Part shown: one piece after another, positions 17,859-27,305 of the stretch
How the letters are laid out: each line of letters begins with the position of its first letter
How positions within the stretch are numbered: the stretch's first letter is position 1
Origin: Marinimicrobium agarilyticum DSM 16975
Lineage (GTDB): Bacteria; Pseudomonadota; Gammaproteobacteria; Pseudomonadales; Cellvibrionaceae
NCBI RefSeq assembly: GCF_000423345.1
Contig: NZ_AUHU01000010.1
Location: 1 to 64,000, forward strand
Direction: 5' to 3'
DNA length: 64,000 bases
Made by a program: the position numbers and the translations under genes
Notes under the pieces: model-generated
Databases searched by the model: none
The model's input: the letters and a program-made list of their open reading frames with translations, nothing else
Told to the model about the DNA's origin: nothing

Positions 17859-18335
17859 TTAAATGTGCTCCACTTTGTCGATTTCGTATTCGACTTCGCC
17901 GCCCGGGGTTTTCACCATGGCGACGTCCCCTTCTTCCTTGCCGATCAGGGCGCGGGCGATGGGTGAGTTGATGGAGATTTTGTTGTTCTTCACGTCGGAC
18001 TCATCGTCCCCCACGATCTTGTAGCGCACTTCCTGTTCGGTTTCCGTGTTGACGATGGTCACCGTGGTGCCGAAGATCACTTTGCCCGAGGGCTGAATGG
18101 CCTTCACATCGATAACCTGGGCATTGCTCAGCTTGCCCTCGATTTCCTGAATGCGGCCTTCGCAGAAACTCTGCTGCTCGCGCGCCGCATGGTATTCGGC
18201 GTTCTCTTTCAGGTCCCCGTGCTCGCGCGCTTCGGCAATGGCCTGAATAATGCGTGGGCGCTGAACCTTTTTCAGATCATCCAACTCGTGGCGCAGAGCT
18301 TCCGCGCCTTCCACTGTCATCGGTACCTTGATCAT
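17859..18335 (-). CDS. greA: Transcription elongation factor GreA
   Basis: GreA stimulates transcript cleavage by stalled RNA polymerase. The 158-residue protein has the N-terminal coiled coil with [20 protein letters not shown], whose acidic tip contains the D-E residues, and the C-terminal domain [15 protein letters not shown], followed by VKTPGG. Its ATG overlaps the carB stop by four bases (ATGA), so it is translationally coupled to carB, the standard carAB-greA arrangement. Confidence 0.96.
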   Translation of the reverse strand: MIKVPMTVEGAEALRHELDDLKKVQRPRIIQAIAEAREHGDLKENAEYHAAREQQSFCEGRIQEIEGKLSNAQVIDVKAIQPSGKVIFGTTVTIVNTETEQEVRYKIVGDDESDVKNNKISINSPIARALIGKEEGDVAMVKTPGGEVEYEIDKVEHI

Positions 18336-21300
18336 GCACCAATCCTCCCGTGCAGCTCCTGCAGGCGCCGCACTTCTGTAAATTGACCAAAACGCAGCGC
18401 CATACAGACCGCCTCACCGGCAGCCAGGGTCGTCGTGTAGTAGACCCGGTGATTTTCAGCACTGCGACGAATGGAAGCGGAATCGCGTGTGGCTTGCCGC
18501 CCTTCGGTGGTGTTGACGATCAGGTTGATCTGGTCGTTCTTGATCATGTCCACGATATGAGGGCGCCCCTCCACGACCTTGTTCACAATCTCAACATCCA
18601 GCCCTGCCTCTTTGAGGACAGCGGCGGTACCACGGGTCGCAACCAGCTTAAAGCCAAGGCTGTTCAGCTCCTTACCCACCACCACGACGCCGGGCTTGTC
18701 GACATCGCGCACGCTGATAAAGGCGGTGCCACTGGTGGGCAGCTTACTGCCCGCCCCGAGCTGGGATTTGGCGAAGGCTTCACCAAAGGTGTCGCCCACG
18801 CCCATCACCTCGCCGGTGGATTTCATTTCCGGCCCGAGGATCGGATCCACCGCCGGGAATTTGTTGAAGGGGAACACCGCTTCTTTCACGCTGTAGTAAT
18901 CCGGCACGATTTCTTTGGTGAAACCCTGATCTTTCAGGCTGATACCAGCCTGGCAGCGCGCGGCCACCTTGGCCAGGGAGACACCGATGCACTTGGAGAC
19001 AAACGGCACGGTACGCGAGGCGCGCGGGTTCACTTCAATCACATAGATCACACCATCCTGGTAGGCCAACTGGGTGTTCATCAGGCCGATCACACCCAGC
19101 TCCAGCGCCATGGCTTTGATCTGCTCGCGCATTTCATCCTGCACCGCATGGGGCAGCGAATAGGGCGGCAGGGAGCAGGCGGAGTCACCGGAGTGCACCC
19201 CACATTGCTCAATATGCTGCATGATGCCGCCAATCACGACGTCTTTGCCGTCACACACCGCGTCCACGTCGACTTCAATGGCCGAACTCAGGAAGTGGTC
19301 GAGCAGTACCGGCGCGTCTTCCGACACTTCCACCGCGGTGGTCATGTACCCGCGCAGCTCATCTTCTTTATACACGATTTCCATCGCCCGGCCACCCAGC
19401 ACATAGGAGGGGCGAACCACCAGCGGGTAGCCCACTTCCTTGGCGGCGATCAACGCCTCCTCGAAGGAGCGGACAATGGCATTGGGCGGCTGCTTCAGGT
19501 CGAGCTTCTGAATCATGCCCTGGAAGCGCTCGCGATCTTCCGCCCGGTCAATGGCGTCGGGCGTGGTGCCAATAATGGGAACGCCTTCGGCTTCCAGCGC
19601 GCGGGCGAGTTTCAGCGGGGTCTGACCGCCGAACTGGACAATCACGCCCTTGGGCTTTTCTTTGTGAACGATCTCCAGCACATCCTCAAGCGTGACCGGT
19701 TCGAAGAACAGGCGGTCGGAGGTGTCGTAATCGGTGGAGACCGTCTCGGGGTTACAGTTGACCATGATGGTCTCGTAGCCCTCATCGCGCATGGCGAAGG
19801 CCGCGTGCACGCAGCAATAGTCGAACTCAATGCCCTGACCGATACGGTTGGGGCCCCCGCCGATTACCAGGATCTTCTGCTTGTCGCTCGGGTTGGCCTC
19901 GCACTCTTTCTCGTAGGTGGAATACATGTAGGCAGTGGAGGTGGAGAACTCGGCTGCGCAGGTATCCACACGCTTGTAGGCCGGGCGGATGTTCAGCTCG
20001 TGACGATGGCGGCGTACCGCCTGCTCACTGGTGTTAAGCAGCTTGGACAGACGCTTGTCGGAGAAACCTTTGCGCTTCAGCCGGAACAACAGGTCGTTGT
20101 CCAGATCCTGCACGGCCTTACCCTCGAGCGCTCGCTCCGAGTCAATGAGGTCTTTGACCTGAACCAGGAACCAGGGGTCAATTTTGGACAGCTCGTACGC
20201 CTCTTCCACGCTCATTCCGGTGCGGAAAGCGTCTCCCAGGTACCAGAGGCGCTCGGCGCCCGGGGTGCTCAGCTCGCGCCGCAGGCGAGAGGGGGTATCA
20301 CTGTCCTGCAGGTCCACCCGGGATTCAAAGCCGGCAGAGCCCACCTCCAGTCCGCGCATGGCTTTCTGCAGGGACTCCTGAAACGTGCGACCGATGGCCA
20401 TGACTTCACCCACGGATTTCATCTGGGTGGTCAGACGGGCGTCAGCGTCGCCAAATTTTTCGAAGGTGAAGCGCGGGATTTTGGTGACCACATAATCGAT
20501 GGTCGGCTCGAACGACGCGGGGGTTGCCCCACCGGTAATGTCGTTCTGCAGCTCATCCAGGGTGTAACCCACCGCCAGCTTGGCCGCGACCTTGGCGATC
20601 GGGAAGCCGGTGGCCTTGGAGGCCAGCGCAGAGGAGCGGGACACGCGCGGGTTCATTTCAATGACCACCATGCGGCCATCTTCCGGGTTCACGGCAAACT
20701 GGACGTTGGACCCGCCGGTTTCCACGCCGATTTCACGCAGCACCGCCAGGGAGGCGTTGCGCATGATCTGGTATTCCTTGTCGGTCAGGGTCTGGGACGG
20801 GGCCACGGTAATGGAGTCACCGGTGTGCACGCCCATGGGATCAAAGTTCTCGATCGCGCAGACAATGATGCAGTTGTCGTTCTTATCCCGAACAACCTCC
20901 ATCTCGTACTCTTTCCATCCCAGCAGGGATTCGTCGATCAACAGCTCGTTGACGGGTGAGAGGTCGATACCGCGCTGGCAGATTTCCTCAAACTCTTCCC
21001 AGTTATAGGCAATGCCGCCGCCGGAGCCGCCCATGGTGAAAGAGGGGCGGATAATGCAGGGGAAACCGAATTCCTTGGGCACTTCCAGGGCTTCTTCCAT
21101 GGAGTGCACGATTTTGGCTTTGGCACATTCCAGACCGATGCGTTTCATGGCCTGGTCAAACAGGTCGCGGTCCTCGGCCATGTTGATGGCGGCTTCATTG
21201 GCACCAATCAACTCGACGCCATACTTTTCCAACACGCCGTGTTTGGCCAGGTCCAGGGCACAGTTCAGCGCGGTTTGACCGCCCATGGTGGGCAGGACCA

Positions 21301-21553
21301 CATCCGGATTTTCCTTCTCGATGATTTTCTCCACCGTCTGCCACTCGATCGGCTCGATGTAGGTGGCATCGGCCATGGCCGGATCGGTCATGATGGTGGC
21401 CGGGTTGGAGTTCACCAGAATCACCCGGTAGCCCTCTTCGCGCAGGGCCTTGCAGGCCTGGGCGCCGGAGTAGTCAAACTCACAGGCCTGGCCGATCACG
21501 ATGGGGCCCGCGCCCAGAATCAGAATGCTGTTGATGTCGGTACGTTTTGGCAT
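18332..21553 (-). CDS. carB: Carbamoyl-phosphate synthase large subunit
   Basis: CarB makes carbamoyl phosphate for arginine and pyrimidine synthesis with ammonia channelled from CarA. The 1073-residue protein contains two ATP-grasp halves: the first with [20 protein letters not shown] and [11 protein letters not shown], the second with [16 protein letters not shown] and [12 protein letters not shown]-terminal methylglyoxal-synthase-like regulatory domain contains VNTTEGRQ. It is the usual length. It lies downstream of carA with about 80 bases between them. Confidence 0.98.
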   Translation of the reverse strand: MPKRTDINSILILGAGPIVIGQACEFDYSGAQACKALREEGYRVILVNSNPATIMTDPAMADATYIEPIEWQTVEKIIEKENPDVVLPTMGGQTALNCALDLAKHGVLEKYGVELIGANEAAINMAEDRDLFDQAMKRIGLECAKAKIVHSMEEALEVPKEFGFPCIIRPSFTMGGSGGGIAYNWEEFEEICQRGIDLSPVNELLIDESLLGWKEYEMEVVRDKNDNCIIVCAIENFDPMGVHTGDSITVAPSQTLTDKEYQIMRNASLAVLREIGVETGGSNVQFAVNPEDGRMVVIEMNPRVSRSSALASKATGFPIAKVAAKLAVGYTLDELQNDITGGATPASFEPTIDYVVTKIPRFTFEKFGDADARLTTQMKSVGEVMAIGRTFQESLQKAMRGLEVGSAGFESRVDLQDSDTPSRLRRELSTPGAERLWYLGDAFRTGMSVEEAYELSKIDPWFLVQVKDLIDSERALEGKAVQDLDNDLLFRLKRKGFSDKRLSKLLNTSEQAVRRHRHELNIRPAYKRVDTCAAEFSTSTAYMYSTYEKECEANPSDKQKILVIGGGPNRIGQGIEFDYCCVHAAFAMRDEGYETIMVNCNPETVSTDYDTSDRLFFEPVTLEDVLEIVHKEKPKGVIVQFGGQTPLKLARALEAEGVPIIGTTPDAIDRAEDRERFQGMIQKLDLKQPPNAIVRSFEEALIAAKEVGYPLVVRPSYVLGGRAMEIVYKEDELRGYMTTAVEVSEDAPVLLDHFLSSAIEVDVDAVCDGKDVVIGGIMQHIEQCGVHSGDSACSLPPYSLPHAVQDEMREQIKAMALELGVIGLMNTQLAYQDGVIYVIEVNPRASRTVPFVSKCIGVSLAKVAARCQAGISLKDQGFTKEIVPDYYSVKEAVFPFNKFPAVDPILGPEMKSTGEVMGVGDTFGEAFAKSQLGAGSKLPTSGTAFISVRDVDKPGVVVVGKELNSLGFKLVATRGTAAVLKEAGLDVEIVNKVVEGRPHIVDMIKNDQINLIVNTTEGRQATRDSASIRRSAENHRVYYTTTLAAGEAVCMALRFGQFTEVRRLQELHGRIGA

Positions 21554-21634
21554 TTCAGTCTCGCTCTGCGAATCGGTTCAAAGGGTTTTAGGTGCCTCTA
21601 TCGGTGCCTGGGCGCCAGCTTCAGCGCCTCCCGT

Positions 21635-22777
21635 TCACCGTTTCGCGTCTTTCATCAAATCAATAAAGTGGTCAAACAGGCCGTCGGCGTCGTGTGGGCC
21701 AGGGCTCGCTTCCGGGTGGCCCTGGAAGCTGAAGGCAGGTCTGTCGGTGCGGTGGATGCCCTGCAGAGAACCGTCAAAGAGTGAGCGATGGGTCGCCTTC
21801 AGGTTATCCGGCAAGGTAGCCTCGTCGGCGGCAAAACCGTGGTTCTGGGCGGTGATCATCACCCGCCCGGTCTCCAGATCCTGAACCGGGTGGTTGGCGC
21901 CGTGGTGACCGAACTTCATCTTCAGGGTTTTGGCGCCGGAGGCCAGGGCCAGCAACTGGTGCCCCAGGCAAATGCCGAACACCGGGAGGTTGGTGTCCAC
22001 GATCTCTTTGATCGCCTCAATGGCGTAGGTGCAGGGCTCCGGGTCGCCGGGGCCATTGGCCAGGAATACGCCGTCCGGCTTCATCGCCAGTACGTCCCGG
22101 GCGGAGGTCTGGGCCGGGACCACGGTAATATCGCAACCGCGATCGACGAGCATACGCAGAATATTGCGCTTCACGCCGTAATCGTAGGCCACAACCTTGT
22201 AGGGGCGCTCGCCGCTCGGCGTGACATGGCCTTCGCCCAGCTTCCAGGTACCCTCGGTCCACTGATAGGACTCTTTGACGCTGACCTCTTTCGCCAGATC
22301 CATCCCCTTGAGGCCCGCAAAGCCCTTGGCCTGCGCCAGCGCCCGGTCTTCATCGATGTCCCCGGCCATGATGCAGCCATTCTGGGCGCCCTTATCCCGC
22401 AGGATACGGGTCAGATGGCGGGTGTCGATATCGGCAATCCCGATGATGTTCTGCGACTTCAGCCATTCCGGCAGCGTCTGTTCACTGCGAAAGTTGCTCG
22501 CCAGCAGCGGCAGGTCCCGAATCACCAGGCCGGCGGCCCAGCTCTTTTCACACTCCGAGTCCTCGGAGGTGGTACCGGTATTGCCGATGTGGGGATAGGT
22601 CAGGGTCACGATCTGACGCGCGTAGGAGGGATCGGTCACGATTTCCTGGTAGCCGGTCATGGAGGTATTGAACACCACCTCGCCCACCGACAGGCCTTCA
22701 GCACCAATGGCGGTGCCGCGGAAAATACTGCCGTCTTCTAGTACAAGTACAGCGGGTGTGGGAGCCCCAGTAGTCAA
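21635..22777 (-). CDS. carA: Carbamoyl-phosphate synthase small subunit
   Basis: CarA hydrolyses glutamine and feeds ammonia to CarB. It has the class I amidotransferase nucleophile in [13 protein letters not shown], the catalytic His-Glu pair at [12 protein letters not shown], and [13 protein letters not shown] chose the TTG at 22777 because GAGGAGG lies 5 bases upstream and this gives [17 protein letters not shown], matching E. coli's MIKSALLVLEDG. An ATG at 22795 is possible but would overlap that ribosome-binding site. A leader with a terminator-like hairpin lies upstream. Confidence 0.97.
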   Translation of the reverse strand: MTTGAPTPAVLVLEDGSIFRGTAIGAEGLSVGEVVFNTSMTGYQEIVTDPSYARQIVTLTYPHIGNTGTTSEDSECEKSWAAGLVIRDLPLLASNFRSEQTLPEWLKSQNIIGIADIDTRHLTRILRDKGAQNGCIMAGDIDEDRALAQAKGFAGLKGMDLAKEVSVKESYQWTEGTWKLGEGHVTPSGERPYKVVAYDYGVKRNILRMLVDRGCDITVVPAQTSARDVLAMKPDGVFLANGPGDPEPCTYAIEAIKEIVDTNLPVFGICLGHQLLALASGAKTLKMKFGHHGANHPVQDLETGRVMITAQNHGFAADEATLPDNLKATHRSLFDGSLQGIHRTDRPAFSFQGHPEASPGPHDADGLFDHFIDLMKDAKR

Positions 22778-22990
22778 GTCAACCTCCTCAAGCATGGTAA
22801 CAGCGGCCATGGTGCCGGGCATTTCACGCCTTTCGACAGGCTCAGCGAGGCAGCCGCACAACCCGAGGGGTGCGAAATCAGCGGTGTGCTAGACGGACTG
22901 CGCGCGAGTGAAAGCCCGGCCGCGGGTGCAAAAAAGCGAGATGACATCGAACACCCCTTGGTGAGGGTTTCTAAGCCCATCTCGCTTAAT
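22778..22990 (-). promoter_or_regulatory. carAB leader with attenuator-like hairpin
   Basis: On the minus strand AAGCGAGATG (22987-22978) pairs with CATCTCGCTT (22943-22934), followed by a run of T (22935-22930). This is the geometry of a rho-independent terminator in the carA leader. An open frame beginning ATGGGCTTAGAAACC at 22980 runs through the stem and could encode a leader peptide. carA leaders with attenuation features are known in Pseudomonas; function here is inference. Nearby, a tttcgacaggctcagcga repeat (22832-22849) resembles widespread REP-like elements. Confidence 0.55.
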
Positions 22991-23186
22991 ACATTCCTGC
23001 TGACCGGCGTTTAGGCCAAGTGTAATTTCGCCGGCAATTTTACGCGAGGAGGCCCCTGCTGTCCAATAAAAAATCCCGCCCAACCTGTCCGCCGGTTTGC
23101 CGCCCAGCGCGGCATCTGCCACGATTCGCGGCTACAATAAGAGCAAGAGCAAACCCCGTACCGCCCACACGACTCAGCGAGCCTCC

Positions 23187-24170
23187 ATGCTTTACCGGTT
23201 GCGGAACGATTTTCAACTATCCGTCATCTCCTTATTGGGTATTTTTGCCATTCTTGGCATCACACCGTTCGCCATCTGGCGGTTCTTGGTCGGTGATACG
23301 CTGATCGGCGTTATTGATACCACCATCCTACTTAGCATCATTTTTGCGGTGGCCTACGCCTGGCGCACCGGCCAAAACGACCACGTCGGCTTCTTCCTGG
23401 CCGCCGTCCCGTGCACCATGGGGGGCATCGCCGTCGCCACCCTGGTCGGTGAGGCGGGTCTGTTCTGGCTCTACCCGGCACTGATCTGCTCCTACTTCAT
23501 GACCCGCCCCTGGATTGCCACGACGCTGGCACTGACGGCACTGGTTTTCCTGGTTATCGAGGGCTCAGCGTTCAACTCTTCGACGCAGCAATGGTCCTTC
23601 GTCACCACAGTGGCGGTCGTGAGCATTTGCGCCTACGTCTTTGCCCGTCGCAACGAGGACCAACGCGTCACCCTGCAGCAACTGGCGCTCATCGACCCAC
23701 TGACCGACACAAAGAATCGCCGCGCAATGGATGCGGCCCTGGAGCAGGCGTTGGGGGATCGCGACCGCCAGACCGGGGATTACGCCCTGGCGTTGGTAGA
23801 CCTTGATCATTTCAAAGCTGTTAACGACCAGCACGGACACAGTGTGGGCGACCGTATTCTGGTGGAGTTCTCCAGCCTACTGACGTCGAATACGCGCCGT
23901 TCGGACCAGGTATTCCGTTTCGGCGGCGAAGAGTTTGTTCTGTTGCTCTCCGGCGTCACCGAACAGACGCTGACCGCCGCCGTGGACCACCTGCAGCAAG
24001 CGGTTCGTCGATCGCTAAAAAGCCCTTCCGGCGACGTGACAGCCTCTTTCGGCGTTACGCTCCTGCGCCCGTCCGACTCTCCCCAAAGCGTGCTGGAGCG
24101 CGCCGATCGAGCGCTGTATCAGGCCAAGAAAGAAGGGCGGGACCGGATCGTGATTGAGGGTCACGCTTGA
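23187..24170 (+). CDS. Membrane-bound diguanylate cyclase (GGDEF)
   Basis: This 327-residue protein has about six N-terminal membrane segments (residues 15-175) and a C-terminal GGDEF domain with FRFGGEEFVLLL. The inhibitory I-site RRSD lies five residues before GGEEF, so feedback by c-di-GMP is likely. The D-L-D-H-F-K motif of the metal site is present (VDLDHFKAVND). The ATG at 23187 is preferred over an upstream in-frame start because it precedes the first membrane helix (MLYRLRNDFQLSV). No neighbouring gene shows its input signal. Confidence 0.9.
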   Translation: MLYRLRNDFQLSVISLLGIFAILGITPFAIWRFLVGDTLIGVIDTTILLSIIFAVAYAWRTGQNDHVGFFLAAVPCTMGGIAVATLVGEAGLFWLYPALICSYFMTRPWIATTLALTALVFLVIEGSAFNSSTQQWSFVTTVAVVSICAYVFARRNEDQRVTLQQLALIDPLTDTKNRRAMDAALEQALGDRDRQTGDYALALVDLDHFKAVNDQHGHSVGDRILVEFSSLLTSNTRRSDQVFRFGGEEFVLLLSGVTEQTLTAAVDHLQQAVRRSLKSPSGDVTASFGVTLLRPSDSPQSVLERADRALYQAKKEGRDRIVIEGHA

Positions 24171-24206
24171 GGCTGCGACATAAAACGCAAAACCAACCAG
24201 AAGCTC

Positions 24207-25130
24207 TCAAACCCTCCACCGCTCTGGTAGCTGTTCAACGAGATAGTCACTGAACGCCCGGACTTTGGGCGTCAGTTCTCTTCTGTGACGCACACAGAGG
24301 TAGAACTCCAAAGGCTCGATTTCAGCCTGCACGTCGGCCTCAGAAGTCGGGGTAAACAGCTCCACCAACTGGCCCCGCTCGATCAGCGGTTCGGCGATGA
24401 AGGCGCCCAATCGGGTTATGCCACCACCAGCCACCGCCATTTGCGCCAAGGTGTCGATATCATCGCTGATCAGGGTCGCTCGCACCGGGGCGTCAAAGCG
24501 CAGGCCATTGCGAACAAACCCCCAGCGCAGGATGCGACCGTCCACCGGAAAACGGAACACCAGGCAATCGTGCTCGCTCAGCTGCTCCGGAGCTTCGGGC
24601 CGACCGGCTTTAGCCAGGTACTCGGGGGACGCGCAAAAAATTGAAGGGACCTTGGCCACCGGCCGCGCGATCAACCCTTCCTCCAGCGCCGGACGGATTC
24701 GGATACTGGCATCCACGGACTCGGCGATATGATTGACGTTGCGGTCCGTCACCATCAGCTCCACCAGAACATCGGGATAGCGACGGCTGAACCCGGGAAT
24801 CATCGGCGCCAATACGTGGCGCGCGAAAGCGCCAGTCGCCGCCACGCGCAGGCGCCCGCGCGGCTCTGCGTGCAGCGCATCAACCGCCTGGCTGGCCAGC
24901 TCGAGCTCCTGAACCAGTTCGCGGACCCGCGAGTAATACGCCGAGCCGCCTTCGGTTAACGCCAAGCTCCGGGTGGTGCGCGTCAGCAGGCGCACCCCGA
25001 GATGGGTCTCAAGGCGGGCAATGTTCTGGCTGGCGGCGGCGGCACTGATACCCAGAATGCGAGCGCCCGCCGCGATACTGCCCGCCTCGACGGCTTTGAC
25101 AAAACTTTCGATGCCACGCAACGGAGCCAT
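24207..25130 (-). CDS. LysR-family transcriptional regulator
   Basis: The 307-residue protein has an N-terminal winged helix (FVKAVEAGSIAAGARILGIS, then LETHLGVRLLTRTTRSLALTE) and a periplasmic-binding-protein-like effector domain. It resembles the CrgA/YhjC-type subgroup. It is transcribed away from the DUF2798 gene, with about 120 bases between the starts. LysR regulators usually control the divergent neighbour, so the small membrane protein is a candidate target. The effector is unknown. Confidence 0.9.
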   Translation of the reverse strand: MAPLRGIESFVKAVEAGSIAAGARILGISAAAASQNIARLETHLGVRLLTRTTRSLALTEGGSAYYSRVRELVQELELASQAVDALHAEPRGRLRVAATGAFARHVLAPMIPGFSRRYPDVLVELMVTDRNVNHIAESVDASIRIRPALEEGLIARPVAKVPSIFCASPEYLAKAGRPEAPEQLSEHDCLVFRFPVDGRILRWGFVRNGLRFDAPVRATLISDDIDTLAQMAVAGGGITRLGAFIAEPLIERGQLVELFTPTSEADVQAEIEPLEFYLCVRHRRELTPKVRAFSDYLVEQLPERWRV

Positions 25131-25253
25131 AAGCTAAACCTTTCATCAAATACGATTCGTAAGCTTAGCTTAACACTCCAATCAAGTGACCTCGTCTTCT
25201 GTTTGGTCAGAGCCCCCCGTAAAGTGCCGGTCAATCCACACGGGAGAATTCTT

Positions 25254-25505
25254 ATGACACGTTATTTGCTCAAAGCGGGAAAGCTGCATCCACGGCTCAC
25301 TTCAGTCGTGTTCGCCCTTTACATGGCCGCCATAATGGCCTTCTTGATGACACTGCTCATTACCGCATTAAACAGCGGTATCACTCACCACTACCTGAAC
25401 CAGGTGTGGGACGCCTACCGAGTGGCCATGCCTTGCGCTTTCGTCTGTATTCTCGGGGTACGCCCACTGGTCACCCGACTGGTCCAGTGGAGTGTGTATA
25501 CCTGA
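25254..25505 (+). CDS. DUF2798 small membrane protein
   Basis: This 83-residue protein has two membrane helices (residues 17-42 and 58-78). The pattern with LNxG and VPF-like spacing (ALNSGITHHYLNQVWDAYRVAMP) fits DUF2798, a family of unknown function. A gggagaa ribosome-binding site precedes the ATG at 25254. It diverges from the LysR gene and converges on the permease gene. No function is known. Confidence 0.8.
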   Translation: MTRYLLKAGKLHPRLTSVVFALYMAAIMAFLMTLLITALNSGITHHYLNQVWDAYRVAMPCAFVCILGVRPLVTRLVQWSVYT

Positions 25506-25515
25506 CCGTTCGCGT

Positions 25516-26754
25516 TTACGCCACGGTACCGGCCAGCCAGCCCCCAGCCAGCCACAAAGCAGCAATACTCGCCAGAACCTGCAACACCCGGTCCGTGAGC
25601 GAGCTGCCACCGTGATGATGGTGGTGCTCATGGCCGCCGTGGGAATGCGCTTTTTGGGCGCGTCGCCACAGCCACAGCAACACCCCTGTGACCGCCGCGA
25701 ATACCAGGTTCAGAACCAGTTGATAATTCACCTGGAAAAACTCGCGCTCACCCGGGCTCTTTGCGGCGGAGGAGTCCGGCAATAAGTCCAGCGCCGCCAG
25801 GCCGTAGTGCATTACCAGGGCAACGACGACGATGCCCGTCAGCATCAGGGCGAGGATATACAGCGCCATTTTCCAGCCGTAATAGGCGGCGTTGATGCGC
25901 AGCACCGGAAGAACCACCAAGTCAGAAAAGATAAACGCCATGACGCCCGCAAAGGTCACACCCTGGGCGAACAGCACGGCAGCGAGGGGGATGTTGCCCA
26001 TGGAGCCGATAAAGGTAAAGAAGGCTGCCAACGGCCCTACCAGGGTTTGCGCCAGCACGGCCCCAAAACCGGGGTTGGCGGAATTCTCTGCGCCGGAACC
26101 GACAAACAGCGCCTGAAAGAAACTCTCCGGCACCATGGCGGAGATGATGCCGGCGACGGTGAACCCAATCAGAACGTCTTTCCAGACCATCTGCCACTCC
26201 ATGACGTAGGTCTGCCCGATCTGTTGCCAACCGGCGAGACTCGTGGCTTTTTCCTTCCAGCTTTTATGCTCCCCGTGCTCGTCATGGTCACCGTCATCCA
26301 TCTTTTTCCGGGCCTGCGCTTCGAGGCGGCGTGGGCGCGTTATACGGACCAACAGCCAGACCACCAGAATCAACAATATGCCGCCGACGTACTCGCCCAC
26401 CACAAACTGCCAGCCCAGAAAAATCGCAATGACCATGCCGAGCTCAATCACCAGGTTGGTGGAGGCCAACATAAACGCGAGAGAGGGCGCCAAGCCGGCG
26501 CCTTTGTTGAACAGCGCCCGAGTGGTGGAAAGCGCCGCAAAGCTGCAGGAGCTGGAGAGAAACCCAAAGAAGGTGCCGAGCCCGACGCTACGCGGTCCAT
26601 CTTTGCCCATCAGTCGCTGCATTCGCTCCTGGGTGACGAGCACTTGGATCAGACTGCTGATCAAGTAGCCGAGTGCAAACGCCCACAGCGCCATCCAAAA
26701 GAAGCCCACGGAGGTGCGGGCCGCTTCATGCCACAATGAGAGAAACTGATCCAT
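25516..26754 (-). CDS. DUF318 (UPF0718) permease
   Basis: This 412-residue protein has about eight to ten membrane helices and the permease-family motifs SSSCSFAALSTTRALFNKG and ASTNLVIELGMVIAIFLGWQ in the first half, with GSMGNIPLAAVLF in the second. A His-rich cytoplasmic loop follows residue 360 (HSHGGHEHHHHHGG). Relatives are annotated as predicted permeases of the ArsP group, which include an organoarsenical exporter. The substrate cannot be told; the His-rich stretch suggests metal contact. The ATG at 26754 is preferred (AGGAG at 6 bases). Confidence 0.85.
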   Translation of the reverse strand: MDQFLSLWHEAARTSVGFFWMALWAFALGYLISSLIQVLVTQERMQRLMGKDGPRSVGLGTFFGFLSSSCSFAALSTTRALFNKGAGLAPSLAFMLASTNLVIELGMVIAIFLGWQFVVGEYVGGILLILVVWLLVRITRPRRLEAQARKKMDDGDHDEHGEHKSWKEKATSLAGWQQIGQTYVMEWQMVWKDVLIGFTVAGIISAMVPESFFQALFVGSGAENSANPGFGAVLAQTLVGPLAAFFTFIGSMGNIPLAAVLFAQGVTFAGVMAFIFSDLVVLPVLRINAAYYGWKMALYILALMLTGIVVVALVMHYGLAALDLLPDSSAAKSPGEREFFQVNYQLVLNLVFAAVTGVLLWLWRRAQKAHSHGGHEHHHHHGGSSLTDRVLQVLASIAALWLAGGWLAGTVA

Positions 26755-26839
26755 CCTCATCTCCTGTTTTTCCGCCAGCGATAAAGCTCCTCACTTTAAG
26801 CGTCACGCTCTTGAAACACAAACGGACGACTGTCACATT

Positions 26840-27070
26840 TCACGATTTATCTCGGACCCACTGGTCTCCCTCTTTGTGATACTCCTCTTTGACGGCGGCC
26901 CAGGCAACGCGGTGCGCGACCTCTTCCCGGCTTGCGTTCCCTCGCCGGTCTTCGCTGTCTTTATATTCATCCCAGGCGGAATTAAACGCCTTTCGATAAA
27001 TGGTCTGCCCGTGAGATGGCACGTTATTTTTCACTCCATCCGGCAATTCTGAATTGTTTTGGTAAGGCAT
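26840..27070 (-). CDS. chaB: ChaB-family protein
   Basis: The 76-residue protein starts MPYQNNSELPDGVKNNVPSH and continues with AFNSAWDEYKD, followed by VAHRVAWAAVKEEY. This is the ChaB signature (cation transport regulator family, of uncertain function). The ATG at 27070 follows AGGAGG at a good distance. It lies alone between the permease and catalase and is small, basic at the ends and soluble. Confidence 0.88.
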   Translation of the reverse strand: MPYQNNSELPDGVKNNVPSHGQTIYRKAFNSAWDEYKDSEDRRGNASREEVAHRVAWAAVKEEYHKEGDQWVRDKS

Positions 27071-27181
27071 GGATTTTCCTCCTAAACTGAGCGAGCCAAG
27101 AAAAAAAGCGCGCACTCAACACCATTGTTTTCCTCGCTGTGAACCACGCGAGAACTGTCAGGTCACGATGTTAATGGTCTG

Positions 27182-27207
27182 GCCATAACCCGCATCCGAG
27201 TTATGGC
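27182..27207. promoter_or_regulatory. Inverted repeat upstream of catalase
   Basis: GCCATAAC (27182-27189) pairs with GTTATGGC (27200-27207) across a 10-base spacer, about 100 bases upstream of katE. It could be a regulator-binding site or leader hairpin. No known motif is recognised. Confidence 0.4.
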
Positions 27208-27305
27208 TTTGGACACAGAGAAAGCAACCACGTTCCTCAGCGGTCCGGGCTACCGGTCAACTCCTGAGAATGCACACATACGTGCCACACATTGGAGAAT
27301 TTACC

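Noticed and set aside
18350-20959. 869-residue open frame on the plus strand opposite carB
   Set aside because: It is an antisense shadow caused by high GC codon use in carB.
22828-22849. tttcgacaggctcagcga repeat in the carA leader region
   Set aside because: It resembles a common REP-like intergenic element and overlaps the carAB leader; not taken as a separate functional site.
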